Origin: Piscinibacterium candidicorallinum
Lineage (GTDB): Bacteria; Pseudomonadota; Gammaproteobacteria; Burkholderiales; Burkholderiaceae_C
Assembly: GCF_047549485.1 (NCBI RefSeq)
Contig: NZ_CP180191.1
Span: 3,162,001 to 3,226,000, forward strand
Length of the DNA: 64,000 bases
Direction of reading: 5' to 3'
Numbering within the stretch: position 1 is the stretch's first letter; every line of letters starts with the position of its first letter. Shown piece after piece: positions 7,410 to 17,344 of this stretch. Both the position numbers and the translations under genes were made by a program. The notes beneath the pieces are model-generated. The model was not told the DNA's origin, did not search any database, and saw nothing but the letters and a program-made list of their open reading frames with translations.

Positions 7410-8789
7410 CTATTCTGCTTGTGCGTACTCCCGGCCGCCGGCCAGTGCGAGGCGGCGGCCCATCTCGCCTGCGTGGGCGCGGAACGCCGGCATGAGGTTC
7501 GCGGCGATCGGTTGAGCGTCAGGCAGGATGGCGGTCTGCGGGTTCACCGGCGCGCCATTCACGTGCAGCTCGTAGTGCAGGTGCGGGCCAGTGGAATTCC
7601 CCGTCGAGCCGACGAAGCCGATGATATCGCCCTGTGTCACGCGCTGGCCCTTCCTGAGCCCGCGCTGAAAACCGGAGAGGTGCGCATACAGCGTGGAGTG
7701 AACCCCGGCGTGGCGGATGATGACCGTGTTGCCGTAGCCGCGCTGCCAGCCCGCGAACTCGACCGTACCATCCGAGGCGGCGCGCACACCGGTGCCGTGC
7801 GGCGCGGCGAAATCGATGCCGGTGTGGCGGTGGCTGTAACCGAAGATGGGATGGTTGCGGTTGCCGAAGCCCGAGGAGATGCGAGTGAATTCCACCGGCG
7901 TCTTCAGGAACGCCTTTTTGAGGCTGCGGCCGTCAAAGGCGTAGAACGCGCCCTTGTGGCCTTCGGGGCCGTCCGCATCGAACCACAGCGCCTGATGCTT
8001 GCGGCCGGCATTGATGAAGCGGATGGCGAGCAGTTGGCCCGAGCGCACCACCTCGCCGGTGGGCAGCGCGAGCTGCTCGTAGACCACCTCGAAGCTGTCG
8101 CCACGGCGCAGGTCGTTGTAGAAGTCGATGTCGCCGGAAAGCAGATCCACCATTTGTTGCGTGATGGCGTCCGGAATCTGGGCCGCATCTGCTGCCGCAA
8201 AGAGCGAGCTCTGGATCGTGGCATTGCGCATCACCACGCGACGCTCGTAGGCCTCCACCACCTGGCGGGCCTGCAGGGTGCCATCGTCACGGCGCTCGAT
8301 GAAGAGCATGCGTGCGTTCGGTTCATCTGCCGAGAGCATGGCGCGCAGCCAGAGCAGTTCGCCCTCGTCGTCGGTGCTGGCCGACACAGTCTTGCCCGGG
8401 CGCAGCTTGAGCAGTTCACGAGCCACCGCATCCCGGCCGGTGAAGGCCACGGCGGCGGGGTCTTGCACACCCAGGCGCTCCATCAGCGAGGCAATCGTGT
8501 CGCCCTTGGCGACGCGTACTTCCTGGATGTAGCTCGTCGGTGCAGCTTCTTCGTGCGCCGCCAGCTCGGGCAAAGTGACAGCCTGGGTCACCCGGGTGAC
8601 AGGCTGGTCGGCAATGTCCGGCGCGAAGGGCGCCACGCCAAATGCGGCAACAGCGGCCAGTGCGGCCACGCCACCGACGATCAAGCGAATGCGATGCAGT
8701 CGATCAGCCGCCGTGGTGGCGCGGCCTGCGAACAGGCGGCGCCCCGGGTGCTTGCCTTCCGGCTGATCGAGAGACCAAAACTTCCTCAT
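7410..8789 (-). CDS. M23 family peptidoglycan endopeptidase (OapA/MepM-like)
   Basis: Murein DD-endopeptidase-type protein of 459 residues, envelope-anchored by one N-terminal membrane segment (RLIVGGVAALAAVAAFGVAPF). An OapA/LysM-like region (VAKGDTIASLMERLG) precedes a C-terminal M23 domain. The zinc ligands are seen as HTGIDF (H about 324, D about 328) and HLHYE (about 404). The domain also has the GYGNTVIIRHAG.STLYAHL segment. The ATG at 8789 is chosen because GGAG sits nine bases upstream; an ATG at 8816 would add nine residues without a good ribosome site. It is the first gene of a two-gene unit with anmK. It may cooperate with the nearby bactofilin (inference). Confidence 0.93.
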   Translation of the reverse strand: MRKFWSLDQPEGKHPGRRLFAGRATTAADRLHRIRLIVGGVAALAAVAAFGVAPFAPDIADQPVTRVTQAVTLPELAAHEEAAPTSYIQEVRVAKGDTIASLMERLGVQDPAAVAFTGRDAVARELLKLRPGKTVSASTDDEGELLWLRAMLSADEPNARMLFIERRDDGTLQARQVVEAYERRVVMRNATIQSSLFAAADAAQIPDAITQQMVDLLSGDIDFYNDLRRGDSFEVVYEQLALPTGEVVRSGQLLAIRFINAGRKHQALWFDADGPEGHKGAFYAFDGRSLKKAFLKTPVEFTRISSGFGNRNHPIFGYSHRHTGIDFAAPHGTGVRAASDGTVEFAGWQRGYGNTVIIRHAGVHSTLYAHLSGFQRGLRKGQRVTQGDIIGFVGSTGNSTGPHLHYELHVNGAPVNPQTAILPDAQPIAANLMPAFRAHAGEMGRRLALAGGREYAQAE

Positions 8790-9179
8790 GCGCGGCGTCT
8801 CCAGTAGTCGCGTCATGCGGGGCAGCGCCCCGTCTCAACACAGTGATTCCCTGATGCCCGATGCAATAATCCGAAGCTCTTTGCGGCTCCTGTCACAGGC
8901 GGTGCGGACTGAGGTCCGGGCTTGACTGTGATGCTCCCCAGCAGATTTCGCGCCAGCGCGAAATCGCAAGAGTCGGAGTGTACCGGCGCGCCCGGTGCGG
9001 CGAGATCGGGAAAGCCCGCGCCGGTTGCTCCCGGCGCATCCGAAATCGCTTCAGAGTGTGAATCTGATTGCGTGCGGCGCAGCTTGGAAAGTTTTGCGTC
9101 GCCACAACTGCAACCGCGCGCTCGCGCAAAAGACAACCCGCCCGGCTGACCAAATCCGGCATTGATTCACCCGCCCACC
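8790..9179. other. Divergent intergenic region M23 peptidase / tyrS
   Basis: About 390 bp holding the promoters of both divergent units. The only clear structure is a 9-bp perfect hairpin, GATTTCGCG / CGCGAAATC, at 8944-8965 with a CCAG loop and no T run. I see no T-box or other known leader ahead of tyrS. Confidence 0.5.
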
Positions 9180-10415
9180 ATGTCCAACGCTCCTGCCTCT
9201 GCTCATCCGATCACCGACCGCACCCGCGAGGCGCTGGCCGTCACTCGCCGTGGCTGCGAAGAACTGCTGGTGGAAGAGGACTGGCTCAAGAAGCTTGCCC
9301 GAAGCGAGGCCACCGGCGCGCCGCTGCGCATCAAGCTGGGCCTGGACCCCACCGCGCCGGACATCCATATCGGCCACACGGTCGTGCTCAACAAGATGCG
9401 CCAGCTGCAGGATCTCGGCCATCAGGTGATCTTCCTGATCGGCGACTTCACCAGCCTGATCGGCGACCCCTCGGGCCGCAACAGCACCCGCCCGCCGCTC
9501 ACGCCCGAGCAGATCAAGGCCAACGCCGAGACCTATTACAAGCAGGCCAGCCTGGTGCTCGATCCGAGCAAGACCGAGATCCGATACAACTCCGAGTGGA
9601 GCGAGCCCCTGGGCGCGGCCGGCATGATCAAGCTGGCGGCCAAGTACACCCTGGCGCGCCTGCTGGAGCGCGACGACTTCACCAAGCGCTTCAAGGGCGG
9701 CGTGCCGATCAGCATGCACGAGCTGCTCTACCCGCTCATGCAGGGCTACGACAGCGTGGCGCTCAAGAGCGACCTGGAGCTCGGCGGCACCGACCAGAAG
9801 TTCAACCTGCTGGTGGGCCGCGAGCTGCAGCGCGAATACGGCCAGGAGCCGCAGTGCATCCTGACCATGCCCCTGCTCGAGGGCCTGGACGGCGTGGAAA
9901 AGATGTCCAAGTCCAAGAACAACTACGTGGGCATCACCGAGGCGCCGGGCGAGATGTTCGGCAAGCTCATGTCGATCTCCGACGACATGATGTGGCGCTA
10001 CTTCACCCTGCTGTCCTTCCGGCCCATGGCCGAGATCGAGAGTTTCAAGGCGGCCACCGCCGGCGGCGCCAACCCGCGCGACTTCAAGGTGCTGCTGGCA
10101 CAGGAGATCGTGGCCCGATTCCATGACAAGGCGGCGGCCGACAAGGCGCTGGAAGACTTCAACCACCGCGCCCGCGGCGGCGTGCCCGATGAAGTGCCGG
10201 AGATCACCACCTCCGGCGCGCCGCTGGGCATCGGCCAGCTGCTCAAGCAGGCGGGCCTCGCGCCCTCGACCTCTGAGGCCCTGCGCAATGTCGAGCAGGG
10301 CGGCGTGAAGATTGATGGCAGCACGGTCAGCGACAAGGGCCTGAAGCTGGTTGCCGGCACGTATCTGGTGCAGGTGGGCAAGCGCAAGTTTGCGCGGGTC
10401 ACGCTCACCAGCTGA
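9180..10415 (+). CDS. tyrS: Tyrosyl-tRNA synthetase
   Basis: Class I aminoacyl-tRNA synthetase that charges tRNA-Tyr, 411 residues from the ATG at 9180; a TTG at 9162 is a less likely start. The HIGH motif is HIGH at residues 63-66. The tyrosine/ATP pocket has LIGDFTSLIGDPSGR, and KMSKS lies at 241-245. An S4 RNA-binding domain follows at the C-terminus (GGVKIDGSTVSDKGLKL...GTYLVQVGKRKFARV). The KMSKS rather than KFGKS form and the ~410-residue length place it in the TyrZ-like branch common in proteobacteria. dtd starts 10 bp after it. The two functions are linked, because Dtd removes D-Tyr mischarged by TyrRS. Confidence 0.97.
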   Translation: MSNAPASAHPITDRTREALAVTRRGCEELLVEEDWLKKLARSEATGAPLRIKLGLDPTAPDIHIGHTVVLNKMRQLQDLGHQVIFLIGDFTSLIGDPSGRNSTRPPLTPEQIKANAETYYKQASLVLDPSKTEIRYNSEWSEPLGAAGMIKLAAKYTLARLLERDDFTKRFKGGVPISMHELLYPLMQGYDSVALKSDLELGGTDQKFNLLVGRELQREYGQEPQCILTMPLLEGLDGVEKMSKSKNNYVGITEAPGEMFGKLMSISDDMMWRYFTLLSFRPMAEIESFKAATAGGANPRDFKVLLAQEIVARFHDKAAADKALEDFNHRARGGVPDEVPEITTSGAPLGIGQLLKQAGLAPSTSEALRNVEQGGVKIDGSTVSDKGLKLVAGTYLVQVGKRKFARVTLTS

Positions 10416-10425
10416 TCCACAACAC

Positions 10426-10878
10426 GTGATCGCCCTCATCCAGCGCGTGTCCGAGGCCGCCGTCCGGGTGGACGGCGAGGTGGTGGGCGCCATCGGAGGC
10501 GGGCTGCTGGCCCTGGTCTGCGCCGAGCGCGGCGATACCCCCGCCCAGGCCGACCGACTGCTGGACAAGCTGCTCGCCTACCGCGTGTTTGCCGATGAGG
10601 CCGGCAAGATGAACAAGAGCCTGAAGGACGTGGGCGGCGAACTGCTGGTGGTGAGCCAGTTCACGCTCGCCGCGGACACGAACAGCGGCACCCGCCCCTC
10701 CTTCACCCCGGCGGCGGACCCCGCCACGGGCCGCGCGCTGTACGAGCACTTCGTGGACCGCGCCCGCAGCCTGCACCCGGTTGTGGCCACCGGCCGCTTC
10801 GGTGCGGACATGAAGGTGGCGCTGGTCAATGACGGGCCGGTGACCTTCTGGTTGCGCGTGCCGCCGGCGGTCTGTTGA
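10426..10878 (+). CDS. dtd: D-aminoacyl-tRNA deacylase
   Basis: 150-residue homodimeric editing enzyme that hydrolyses D-aminoacyl-tRNA, and also Gly-tRNA-Ala. Both active-site signatures are visible: SQFTLAADTNSGTRPSF (about residues 77-93) and GPVTFWL near the C-terminus, which includes the cis Gly-Pro that enforces chirality. The start is a GTG at 10426, which gives the canonical N-terminus VIALIQRVSEAAV. It is translationally close to tyrS (10 bp), so tyrS-dtd is an operon. Confidence 0.96.
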   Translation: MIALIQRVSEAAVRVDGEVVGAIGGGLLALVCAERGDTPAQADRLLDKLLAYRVFADEAGKMNKSLKDVGGELLVVSQFTLAADTNSGTRPSFTPAADPATGRALYEHFVDRARSLHPVVATGRFGADMKVALVNDGPVTFWLRVPPAVC

Positions 10879-11175
10879 TCAGTCATTTTCGGCCAAGTTT
10901 GTTCAAGTTGAGCGAAACTGCCTTTCCGCTTGTCTGAAGCGCCTTATGAAGACTTCTTTCTTTCAAAGGCATCATATTTAGCTCGTTTTCAGACGAAAAT
11001 TCGCACCCCCAACTGTTTCCAGCCTGCAAAGTGGGCTTCGGTCACGCAGGCTCGATTGCTCCCGGGCCGCCGCGGCTCGTATCCTCGCGCTCTCTCGGGT
11101 GCGGCGCCTCCTCGGACCGCGCGAGCACAGCGTCGGCCGACCACTGCGCCCGGAACAACGACAGGGATCCGGATC
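10879..11175. other. Intergenic region dtd / YbhB-like gene
   Basis: About 300 bp. A fragment at 10921-10936 (CTTTCCGCTTGTCTG) matches the reversed end of the dispersed repeat described below, but the rest of the copy is too degraded to align. AT content is higher at 10940-11000 than around it. No gene is called. Confidence 0.4.
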
Positions 11176-11799
11176 ATGAACCTCATTTCTCAGTCCTTCA
11201 GCGAGGGCGAATTCATCCCCGGCGAATTCGCCTTCTGCGTGATCGACCCCAAGACACACGTCACGCTCTCGGCCAACCGCAACCCGCACCTGAAGTGGAG
11301 CGATGCACCGGCCGGCACCAAGAGTTTTGCCCTGATCTGCCACGACTACGACGTGCCCAGCCGCGGCGACGACGTGAACCAGGAAGGCAAGATCGTGCCG
11401 GCGGATCTGCCGCGGGTGGACTTCTACCACTGGAGCCTGGCCAACATCCCGGCCGGTGTGAGCGAGATTGCAGCGGGCAGCCACAGCGCTGGCGTCACGC
11501 CGCGCGGCAAGGCGGCCGGCGCCGCGCCCCTGGGGCAGCACGGCATCAACGACTACACCGGCTGGTTTGCCGGCGACAAGGACATGGGCGGCGACTACTA
11601 CGGCTACGACGGCCCCTGCCCGCCCTGGAACGACTCCATCATTCACCACTACGTCTTTACGGTGTACGCGCTGGATGTCGAAAAGCTCGCGCTGCCCGAG
11701 CGCTTCACCGGCGCCGATCTGCACGCCGCCATGAAGGGCCATGTGCTCGACTCCGCCGAGCTGATGGGCCTCTACACCCTGAACCCGGCACTGCTCTGA
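11176..11799 (+). CDS. YbhB/YbcL family PEBP-like protein
   Basis: Phosphatidylethanolamine-binding-protein-fold protein, 207 residues, without a signal peptide. Family signatures are visible: ANRNPHLKWSDAPAGTKSFAL early, DFYHWSLANIPA (the DxxHW anion-pocket segment) in the middle, and GDYYGYDGPCPPWNDSIIHHYVFTVYALD later, with the typical GPxPP loop. The cellular role of these proteins in bacteria is not settled; some affect kinase signalling or bind small ligands. The ATG at 11176 follows GGATC. The gene is 10 bp upstream of a histidine phosphatase gene, probably co-transcribed. Confidence 0.85.
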   Translation: MNLISQSFSEGEFIPGEFAFCVIDPKTHVTLSANRNPHLKWSDAPAGTKSFALICHDYDVPSRGDDVNQEGKIVPADLPRVDFYHWSLANIPAGVSEIAAGSHSAGVTPRGKAAGAAPLGQHGINDYTGWFAGDKDMGGDYYGYDGPCPPWNDSIIHHYVFTVYALDVEKLALPERFTGADLHAAMKGHVLDSAELMGLYTLNPALL

Positions 11800-11809
11800 G
11801 CCGCCGCGC

Positions 11810-12451
11810 ATGACCGAACTGCTGCTCGCCCGGCATGGCGAGACCGCGTGGAATGTCGAGGGGCGCTACCAGGGGCACCTCGACATCGATCTGAACGACA
11901 CCGGGCGGCAGCAGGCGCAGCAGCTTGCGGCACTGGTTGCCGCACAGCATGCGCGCGAGCCGATCGACGCGCTGATCAGCAGCGATCTGGCCCGTGCCTT
12001 CCACACCGCGCAGCCGGTGGCCGAGCAGTTGGGTCTGCCGATTGCCACCGACCCGCGCCTGCGTGAGCGCCACCTTGGCGCGCTGCAGGGCCACACGCGC
12101 GAGGACAACGCCCGGCTGAACGCCGAAGCGCACACCCGCATGCTGGAAGCGCACTACGCCCTGCCCGGTGGTGGCGAATCCCAGCAGCAGTTTCATGACC
12201 GCGTCCACGCCGCGCTGTTCGACATCGCGCGCCGCCACGTCGGCCGGCGCGTGCTGATCGTCACCCACGGTGGCGTGCTGGCCATGGCCTGGCGCATTGC
12301 CATTCGCGTGGCCGTGGATGCACCGCGCGCCGTGCCGATCCTGAACGCCAGCCTCAATGCCTTGGACTTCGATGGCACGCAACTTGCCATCCGATACTGG
12401 GGAGAGACGGGACATCTGGATCGCGTGCTTGACGAGGCGGCACGCATCTGA
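11810..12451 (+). CDS. Histidine phosphatase superfamily protein (phosphoglycerate-mutase-like)
   Basis: 213-residue branch-1 histidine phosphatase. The catalytic RHG triad is at residues 8-10 (LLLARHGETAWN), with the second block SSDLARAFHTAQPVA and the C-terminal catalytic His in VLIVTHGGVLAMAW. It resembles GpmB/CobC-type phosphatases. The substrate cannot be told from the sequence, and the name phosphoglycerate mutase should not be taken literally. It follows the YbhB-like gene by 10 bp and precedes the urease cluster. Confidence 0.85.
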   Translation: MTELLLARHGETAWNVEGRYQGHLDIDLNDTGRQQAQQLAALVAAQHAREPIDALISSDLARAFHTAQPVAEQLGLPIATDPRLRERHLGALQGHTREDNARLNAEAHTRMLEAHYALPGGGESQQQFHDRVHAALFDIARRHVGRRVLIVTHGGVLAMAWRIAIRVAVDAPRAVPILNASLNALDFDGTQLAIRYWGETGHLDRVLDEAARI

Positions 12452-12559
12452 GGTACACCACCGTCTCTGGGCCGGATGCAGCGCATCGTCGGCCCGGCGC
12501 GCCGGTTGAGGGACCGGCACGGCCAATACGACGACACACGAACTTGCGGGAGGGCAGGT

Positions 12560-13498
12560 TTGGATCTCAGGGCAAGTCAGGGCGAGGACTTCACGCACAC
12601 GCTGCACGGCGTGGCTGCTGCAGCGGCGTCTGTGCAGCTGCGTGACGACGCGACGGCGGCCACCGCGGGCTGGCGCGCCGAGCTCAAGGTCCAGCTGCAG
12701 GGCGGCCCTGAACGCGCCCGCGTGCGCCACGCCCATAGCGGCCCGCTGCGCCTGCAGAAGATTCTGGAACCCGAGGGCCCACACTGGCCGCAGGCCGTGC
12801 TGGTGCATCCGCCCGGCGGGCTGTGTGCGGGCGATGTGCTGTTGCTCAACGGCCAGTTGGACGCCGATCCCGCGCTGCAGACGACGGGCGCCCCCGCCAC
12901 CGGCCTGCTCGTGACTCAGCCGGGCGCCACCAAGTGGTACCGCTCAGATGACGGTCGTCACTCTGAGCAGCGCGTGCACTGGCGCGTGGGTGCCGGCTGC
13001 GCGCTGGAGTGGCTGCCGCACGAGTCGATTGCCTTTGATGGAGCGCTCGCGGACAGCGAGCTCATCATCGACCTGCAGGGCGACGCCCGCTGCATCGGCT
13101 GGGATGCCTGGGTGCTCGGCCGCCGGCTGCACGGCGACACCTTTGCGCGCGGCGAGGTGCGCCAGCACCTGCGCATCACACGCGACGGCACACCGATCCA
13201 TCTGGAGCACAGCCGGCTGGATGCACAGTCACTCGCGCGCCGCGCCGGCCTGAACGGCCAGGCCGTGAGCGCGCTGGCCTGGTGCGCCGGGTTCGCGCCG
13301 GACGAAGCGCAGATGGACGCCCTGCGCACCGCGCACCCGCTGCTGGCGCTGACCTGCCCGCAGCCGGATTTGCTGCTCGCCCGCGCCCTCGCCCCCGAAC
13401 CCGAGGCCCTGATGCGCGCCCTGCGTTCGCTGTGGCGCGACCTGCGGCCGCTCGCCCTGCAGCGCCCGGCCACACCGCCCAGACTCTGGGCCACCTGA
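12560..13498 (+). CDS. ureD: Urease accessory protein UreD
   Basis: Scaffold of the UreD-UreF-UreG complex that loads nickel and CO2 into apo-urease. The UreD landmarks are GWRAELKVQLQGG, then GPLRLQKILEPEG, then VHPPGGLCAGDVLLL, and WLPHESIAFDGA. A TTG at 12560 is taken as the start because a strong GGAGG lies six bases upstream; it gives 312 residues. An ATG at 12476 would add 28 residues with no homology-like sequence. First gene of the urease cluster ureD-A-J-B-C-E-F-G. The start is inference. Confidence 0.9.
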   Translation: MDLRASQGEDFTHTLHGVAAAAASVQLRDDATAATAGWRAELKVQLQGGPERARVRHAHSGPLRLQKILEPEGPHWPQAVLVHPPGGLCAGDVLLLNGQLDADPALQTTGAPATGLLVTQPGATKWYRSDDGRHSEQRVHWRVGAGCALEWLPHESIAFDGALADSELIIDLQGDARCIGWDAWVLGRRLHGDTFARGEVRQHLRITRDGTPIHLEHSRLDAQSLARRAGLNGQAVSALAWCAGFAPDEAQMDALRTAHPLLALTCPQPDLLLARALAPEPEALMRALRSLWRDLRPLALQRPATPPRLWAT

Positions 13499-13520
13499 TT
13501 CCGCTGACCGAAAGCCCGCC

Positions 13521-13823
13521 ATGGACCTCACCCCCCGCGAGAAAGACAAGCTGCTGATCTTCACCGCCGCCCTGCTGGCCGAGCGCCGCCGAGCGCGCGG
13601 CCTGAAGCTCAACCACCCCGAAGCCATCGCACTGATCACCGCAGCCGTCATGGAAGGCGCGCGCGACGGCAAGAGTGTGGCCGAACTCATGAGTGAAGGC
13701 GCCACCGTGCTCACCCGCGCCGACGTCATGGACGGCGTGCCCGAGATGATTCCGGACATCCAGGTCGAAGCCACCTTCCCCGACGGCACCAAGCTCGTCA
13801 CCGTGCACCAACCCATTCGCTGA
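13521..13823 (+). CDS. ureA: Urease gamma subunit
   Basis: 100 residues, the exact family length. It has MDLTPREKDKLLIFTAALLA, LNHPEAIALITA and the C-terminal FPDGTKLVTVHQPI. It is a structural subunit of the (UreABC)3 urease trimer, which hydrolyses urea to ammonia and CO2. It follows ureD by 22 bp. Confidence 0.98.
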   Translation: MDLTPREKDKLLIFTAALLAERRRARGLKLNHPEAIALITAAVMEGARDGKSVAELMSEGATVLTRADVMDGVPEMIPDIQVEATFPDGTKLVTVHQPIR

Positions 13824-13872
13824 ACCGCTGCAACACCTTGCGCTGCCCAACCCGCCCCGCTGGAGACTGACC

Positions 13873-14505
13873 ATGCGCCCTGCTCTGCCCCGTACTGCCG
13901 TGCTCTGTGCCACCGTCCTGCTGCCTGCGCTTGCCCTGGCGCACGGTGAAGCTGGCGATCATGCCCACGCCGGCTTCACCGCCGGCTTCGCCCACCCCTT
14001 CACGGGCATCGACCATCTGGCCGCAATGCTGGCCGTCGGTCTGTGGAGCGCGCTGCACACGCCGCGCCCCTGGCTGGCCCCGCTGACATTTGTCGGTCTG
14101 CTGCTGGCTGGCGCCCTGCTCGCGGCCGCAGGTGCCGTCGCGGAGCTGGGTGCCACCGTGGAGCCGATGATTGCTGCCTCGCTGCTGGTATTCGGCCTGC
14201 TGCTGGCGGCCCGCCTGAGCCTGTCGGCCGGGCTGGGGGCCGCGCTGGTCGGTGGCTTTGCGCTGTTCCACGGCTTGGCGCACGGCAGCGAACTGGCTGG
14301 CGCCGCCGCCTGGAGCGGCATGGTGCTGGCCACCGCGCTGCTGCATGCCACCGGTCTGTGGATCGGCCTGGCGCTGCGCCAGATGCGGCTGGAGTCCGAA
14401 CGCGGCGCGGCCGCAGTGCGCATGAGCGTGCAGGCCCCCCAGCTGGCGGGCGCCGCCCTGGCCACGCTGGGTGCAGCCATGCTCGCCGGCGGGTGGCTCG
14501 CATGA
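13873..14505 (+). CDS. ureJ: HupE/UreJ family nickel permease
   Basis: 210-residue membrane protein with an N-terminal signal-like segment ending ALA|HGEAGDHAHAG, so the metal-binding His-rich N-terminus faces the periplasm. The HupE/UreJ signature HPFTGIDHLAAMLAVGLW follows, and then about six transmembrane segments. It probably brings nickel across the inner membrane for urease. It lies between ureA and ureB, and its last four bases overlap the ureB start (ATG within GCATGA), so the genes are translationally coupled. Substrate assignment is from family and context. Confidence 0.92.
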   Translation: MRPALPRTAVLCATVLLPALALAHGEAGDHAHAGFTAGFAHPFTGIDHLAAMLAVGLWSALHTPRPWLAPLTFVGLLLAGALLAAAGAVAELGATVEPMIAASLLVFGLLLAARLSLSAGLGAALVGGFALFHGLAHGSELAGAAAWSGMVLATALLHATGLWIGLALRQMRLESERGAAAVRMSVQAPQLAGAALATLGAAMLAGGWLA

Positions 14506-14944
14506 TCCCGGGGCAGCTGCTGGTCGCCCCGGGCGACATTGAACTGAACCTGGGCCGTGCCACGCGCACCGTGGTCGTAGCCAACACCGGCGACCGACCG
14601 ATCCAGGTCGGCAGCCACTACCACTTTGCCGAGACGAATGCCGCGCTGGACTTCGACCGCGCCGCCGCACGCGGCATGCGCCTGAACATCACCGCCGGCA
14701 CCGCCGTGCGCTTCGAACCCGGCCAGCGCCGCACGGTGGAGCTGGTGGCACTGGCCGGCGACCGGGTGGTGTACGGCTTTGTGGGTGCCGTGATGGGCGC
14801 CCTCGACGCACCGCGCAGCCCGGGAAAGACAGGCAAGACCGGCTCTGGGCGCGGCGCTTCAGGCCAAAGTGCCTCGAAAGCCTTGCCAGACAAGCGGAAA
14901 GCCCCTGCAAAGGCAGCGAAGAAGACCGTGCGAAAGGCCAAAGC

Positions 14945-14948
<4 letters not shown>
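14502..14948 (+). CDS. ureB: Urease beta subunit with a basic C-terminal extension
   Basis: Residues 1-102 are a normal UreB: MIPGQLLVAPGDIELN at the start, VQVGSHYHFAETNAAL in the middle, and DRVVYGFVGAVMGAL at its usual end. Family members normally stop here, at about 101-106 residues. This one runs to 148 with a Lys/Ala/Gly/Ser-rich tail ending KKTVRKAKA. The DNA of the tail at 14841-14904 is a copy of the dispersed repeat found intergenically elsewhere in the window, so the extension came from a repeat insertion that read in frame. ureJ overlaps the start and ureC overlaps the stop (ATGA), so the frame is intact and coupled. Whether the tail stays on the protein is unknown. Confidence 0.95.
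14841..14904 (+). repeat. Dispersed repeat copy inside ureB
   Basis: Matches the other copies along GGCTCTGGG...GCTTCAGGCCAAAGTGCCTCGAAAGCC...CCAGACAAGCGGAAAGCC. It is closest to the intergenic copy at 30531-30597, sharing the GGCTCTGGG, CTTCAGGCCAAA and GACAAGCGGAA blocks at the same spacing. It lies fully within the coding sequence. Confidence 0.75.
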
Positions 14949-16660
<1,712 letters not shown>

Positions 16661-16678
16661 GCCTGGGAACGCAATGCT

Positions 16679-16842
16679 GGATCAAGCATTCATGCGGCTC
16701 TTCAGGGCAAAGTTGCCCAAGAAGCGCGCCAAACTGCCGGATAGTGGCGCAGGGGGTTCGCGCTGGCAGGCGCGAACTCTTCGGTCGGCGCGTAGCCGTG
16801 CTCCGCGTAACCCCGCCCTCAGCATGGGGCAAGCGAGAAGCC
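16679..16842 (+). repeat. Dispersed repeat, long form, between ureC and ureE
   Basis: The core starts GATCAAGCATTCATGCGGCT (16679 on), with CTTCAGGGCAAAG next. A GC-rich module (about 16750-16825, GTTCGCGCTGGCAGGCGCGA and following) and the terminal block GGGGCAAGCGAGAAGCC follow. The same two-part order is seen at 58700-58857. The copy ends at the base before the ureE ATG, so it provides the whole upstream untranslated region of ureE. Confidence 0.75.
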
Positions 16843-17334
16843 ATGTCGGACTCGGCTGAAAGCGCACCGCCCATGCTGCGCGCCGAGGCCCGCCTGAGCG
16901 CCGAGGACGCGCAGGCCCTGGCCGACACGCCCCTGCCCGAGCTGCGCCTGCCCTACCTGGAGCGCAGCAAGAGCCGGCTGCGCGCGCGCCTGGCCGACGG
17001 ACGGGAGATCGGCGTCTTCCTGCCGCGGGGCAGCACGCTGCGCGAGGGTGATGTACTCGTCTGCGACAACGCACAGCTGGTACGGGTGCGCGCCGCGGAC
17101 GAGGATGTGATGCTGCTGCACGCACCCGACGCCTTCAGCCTCCTGCGGGCCGCCTATCACCTGGGCAACCGCCACATGCCCATGGAGCTGGCGCTCGACC
17201 ACCTCAAGCTGGAATACGACGCCGTGCTGGCCGACATGGTGCGCGGCCTGGGGCTCACCGTGACCCGAACTCAGGCCCCTTTTGAACCGGAGTCCGGCGC
17301 CTACGCGCAAGGCATTCCGCACCATCACCACTGA
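16843..17334 (+). CDS. ureE: Urease accessory protein UreE
   Basis: Nickel metallochaperone of 163 residues. The N-terminal beta-barrel domain contains LPYLERSKSRLRARLADGREIGVFLPRGS, and the C-terminal metal-binding domain contains AYHLGNRHMPMEL, with the conserved metal-site His in GNRH. The tail ends HHHH, a short version of the His-rich tail seen in other UreE proteins. The ATG at 16843 is used, although a dispersed repeat runs right up to it and only a weak purine stretch (AAGCGAGAAG) can serve as ribosome site. MLRAEARL at 16873 is the alternative start. Confidence 0.93.
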   Translation: MSDSAESAPPMLRAEARLSAEDAQALADTPLPELRLPYLERSKSRLRARLADGREIGVFLPRGSTLREGDVLVCDNAQLVRVRAADEDVMLLHAPDAFSLLRAAYHLGNRHMPMELALDHLKLEYDAVLADMVRGLGLTVTRTQAPFEPESGAYAQGIPHHHH

Positions 17335-17344
17335 ACCGCCCACC

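Noticed and set aside
7356..8807. 483-codon plus-strand open frame opposite the M23 peptidase gene
   Set aside because: Antisense shadow; the minus strand has zinc-peptidase motifs in order and a good ribosome site.
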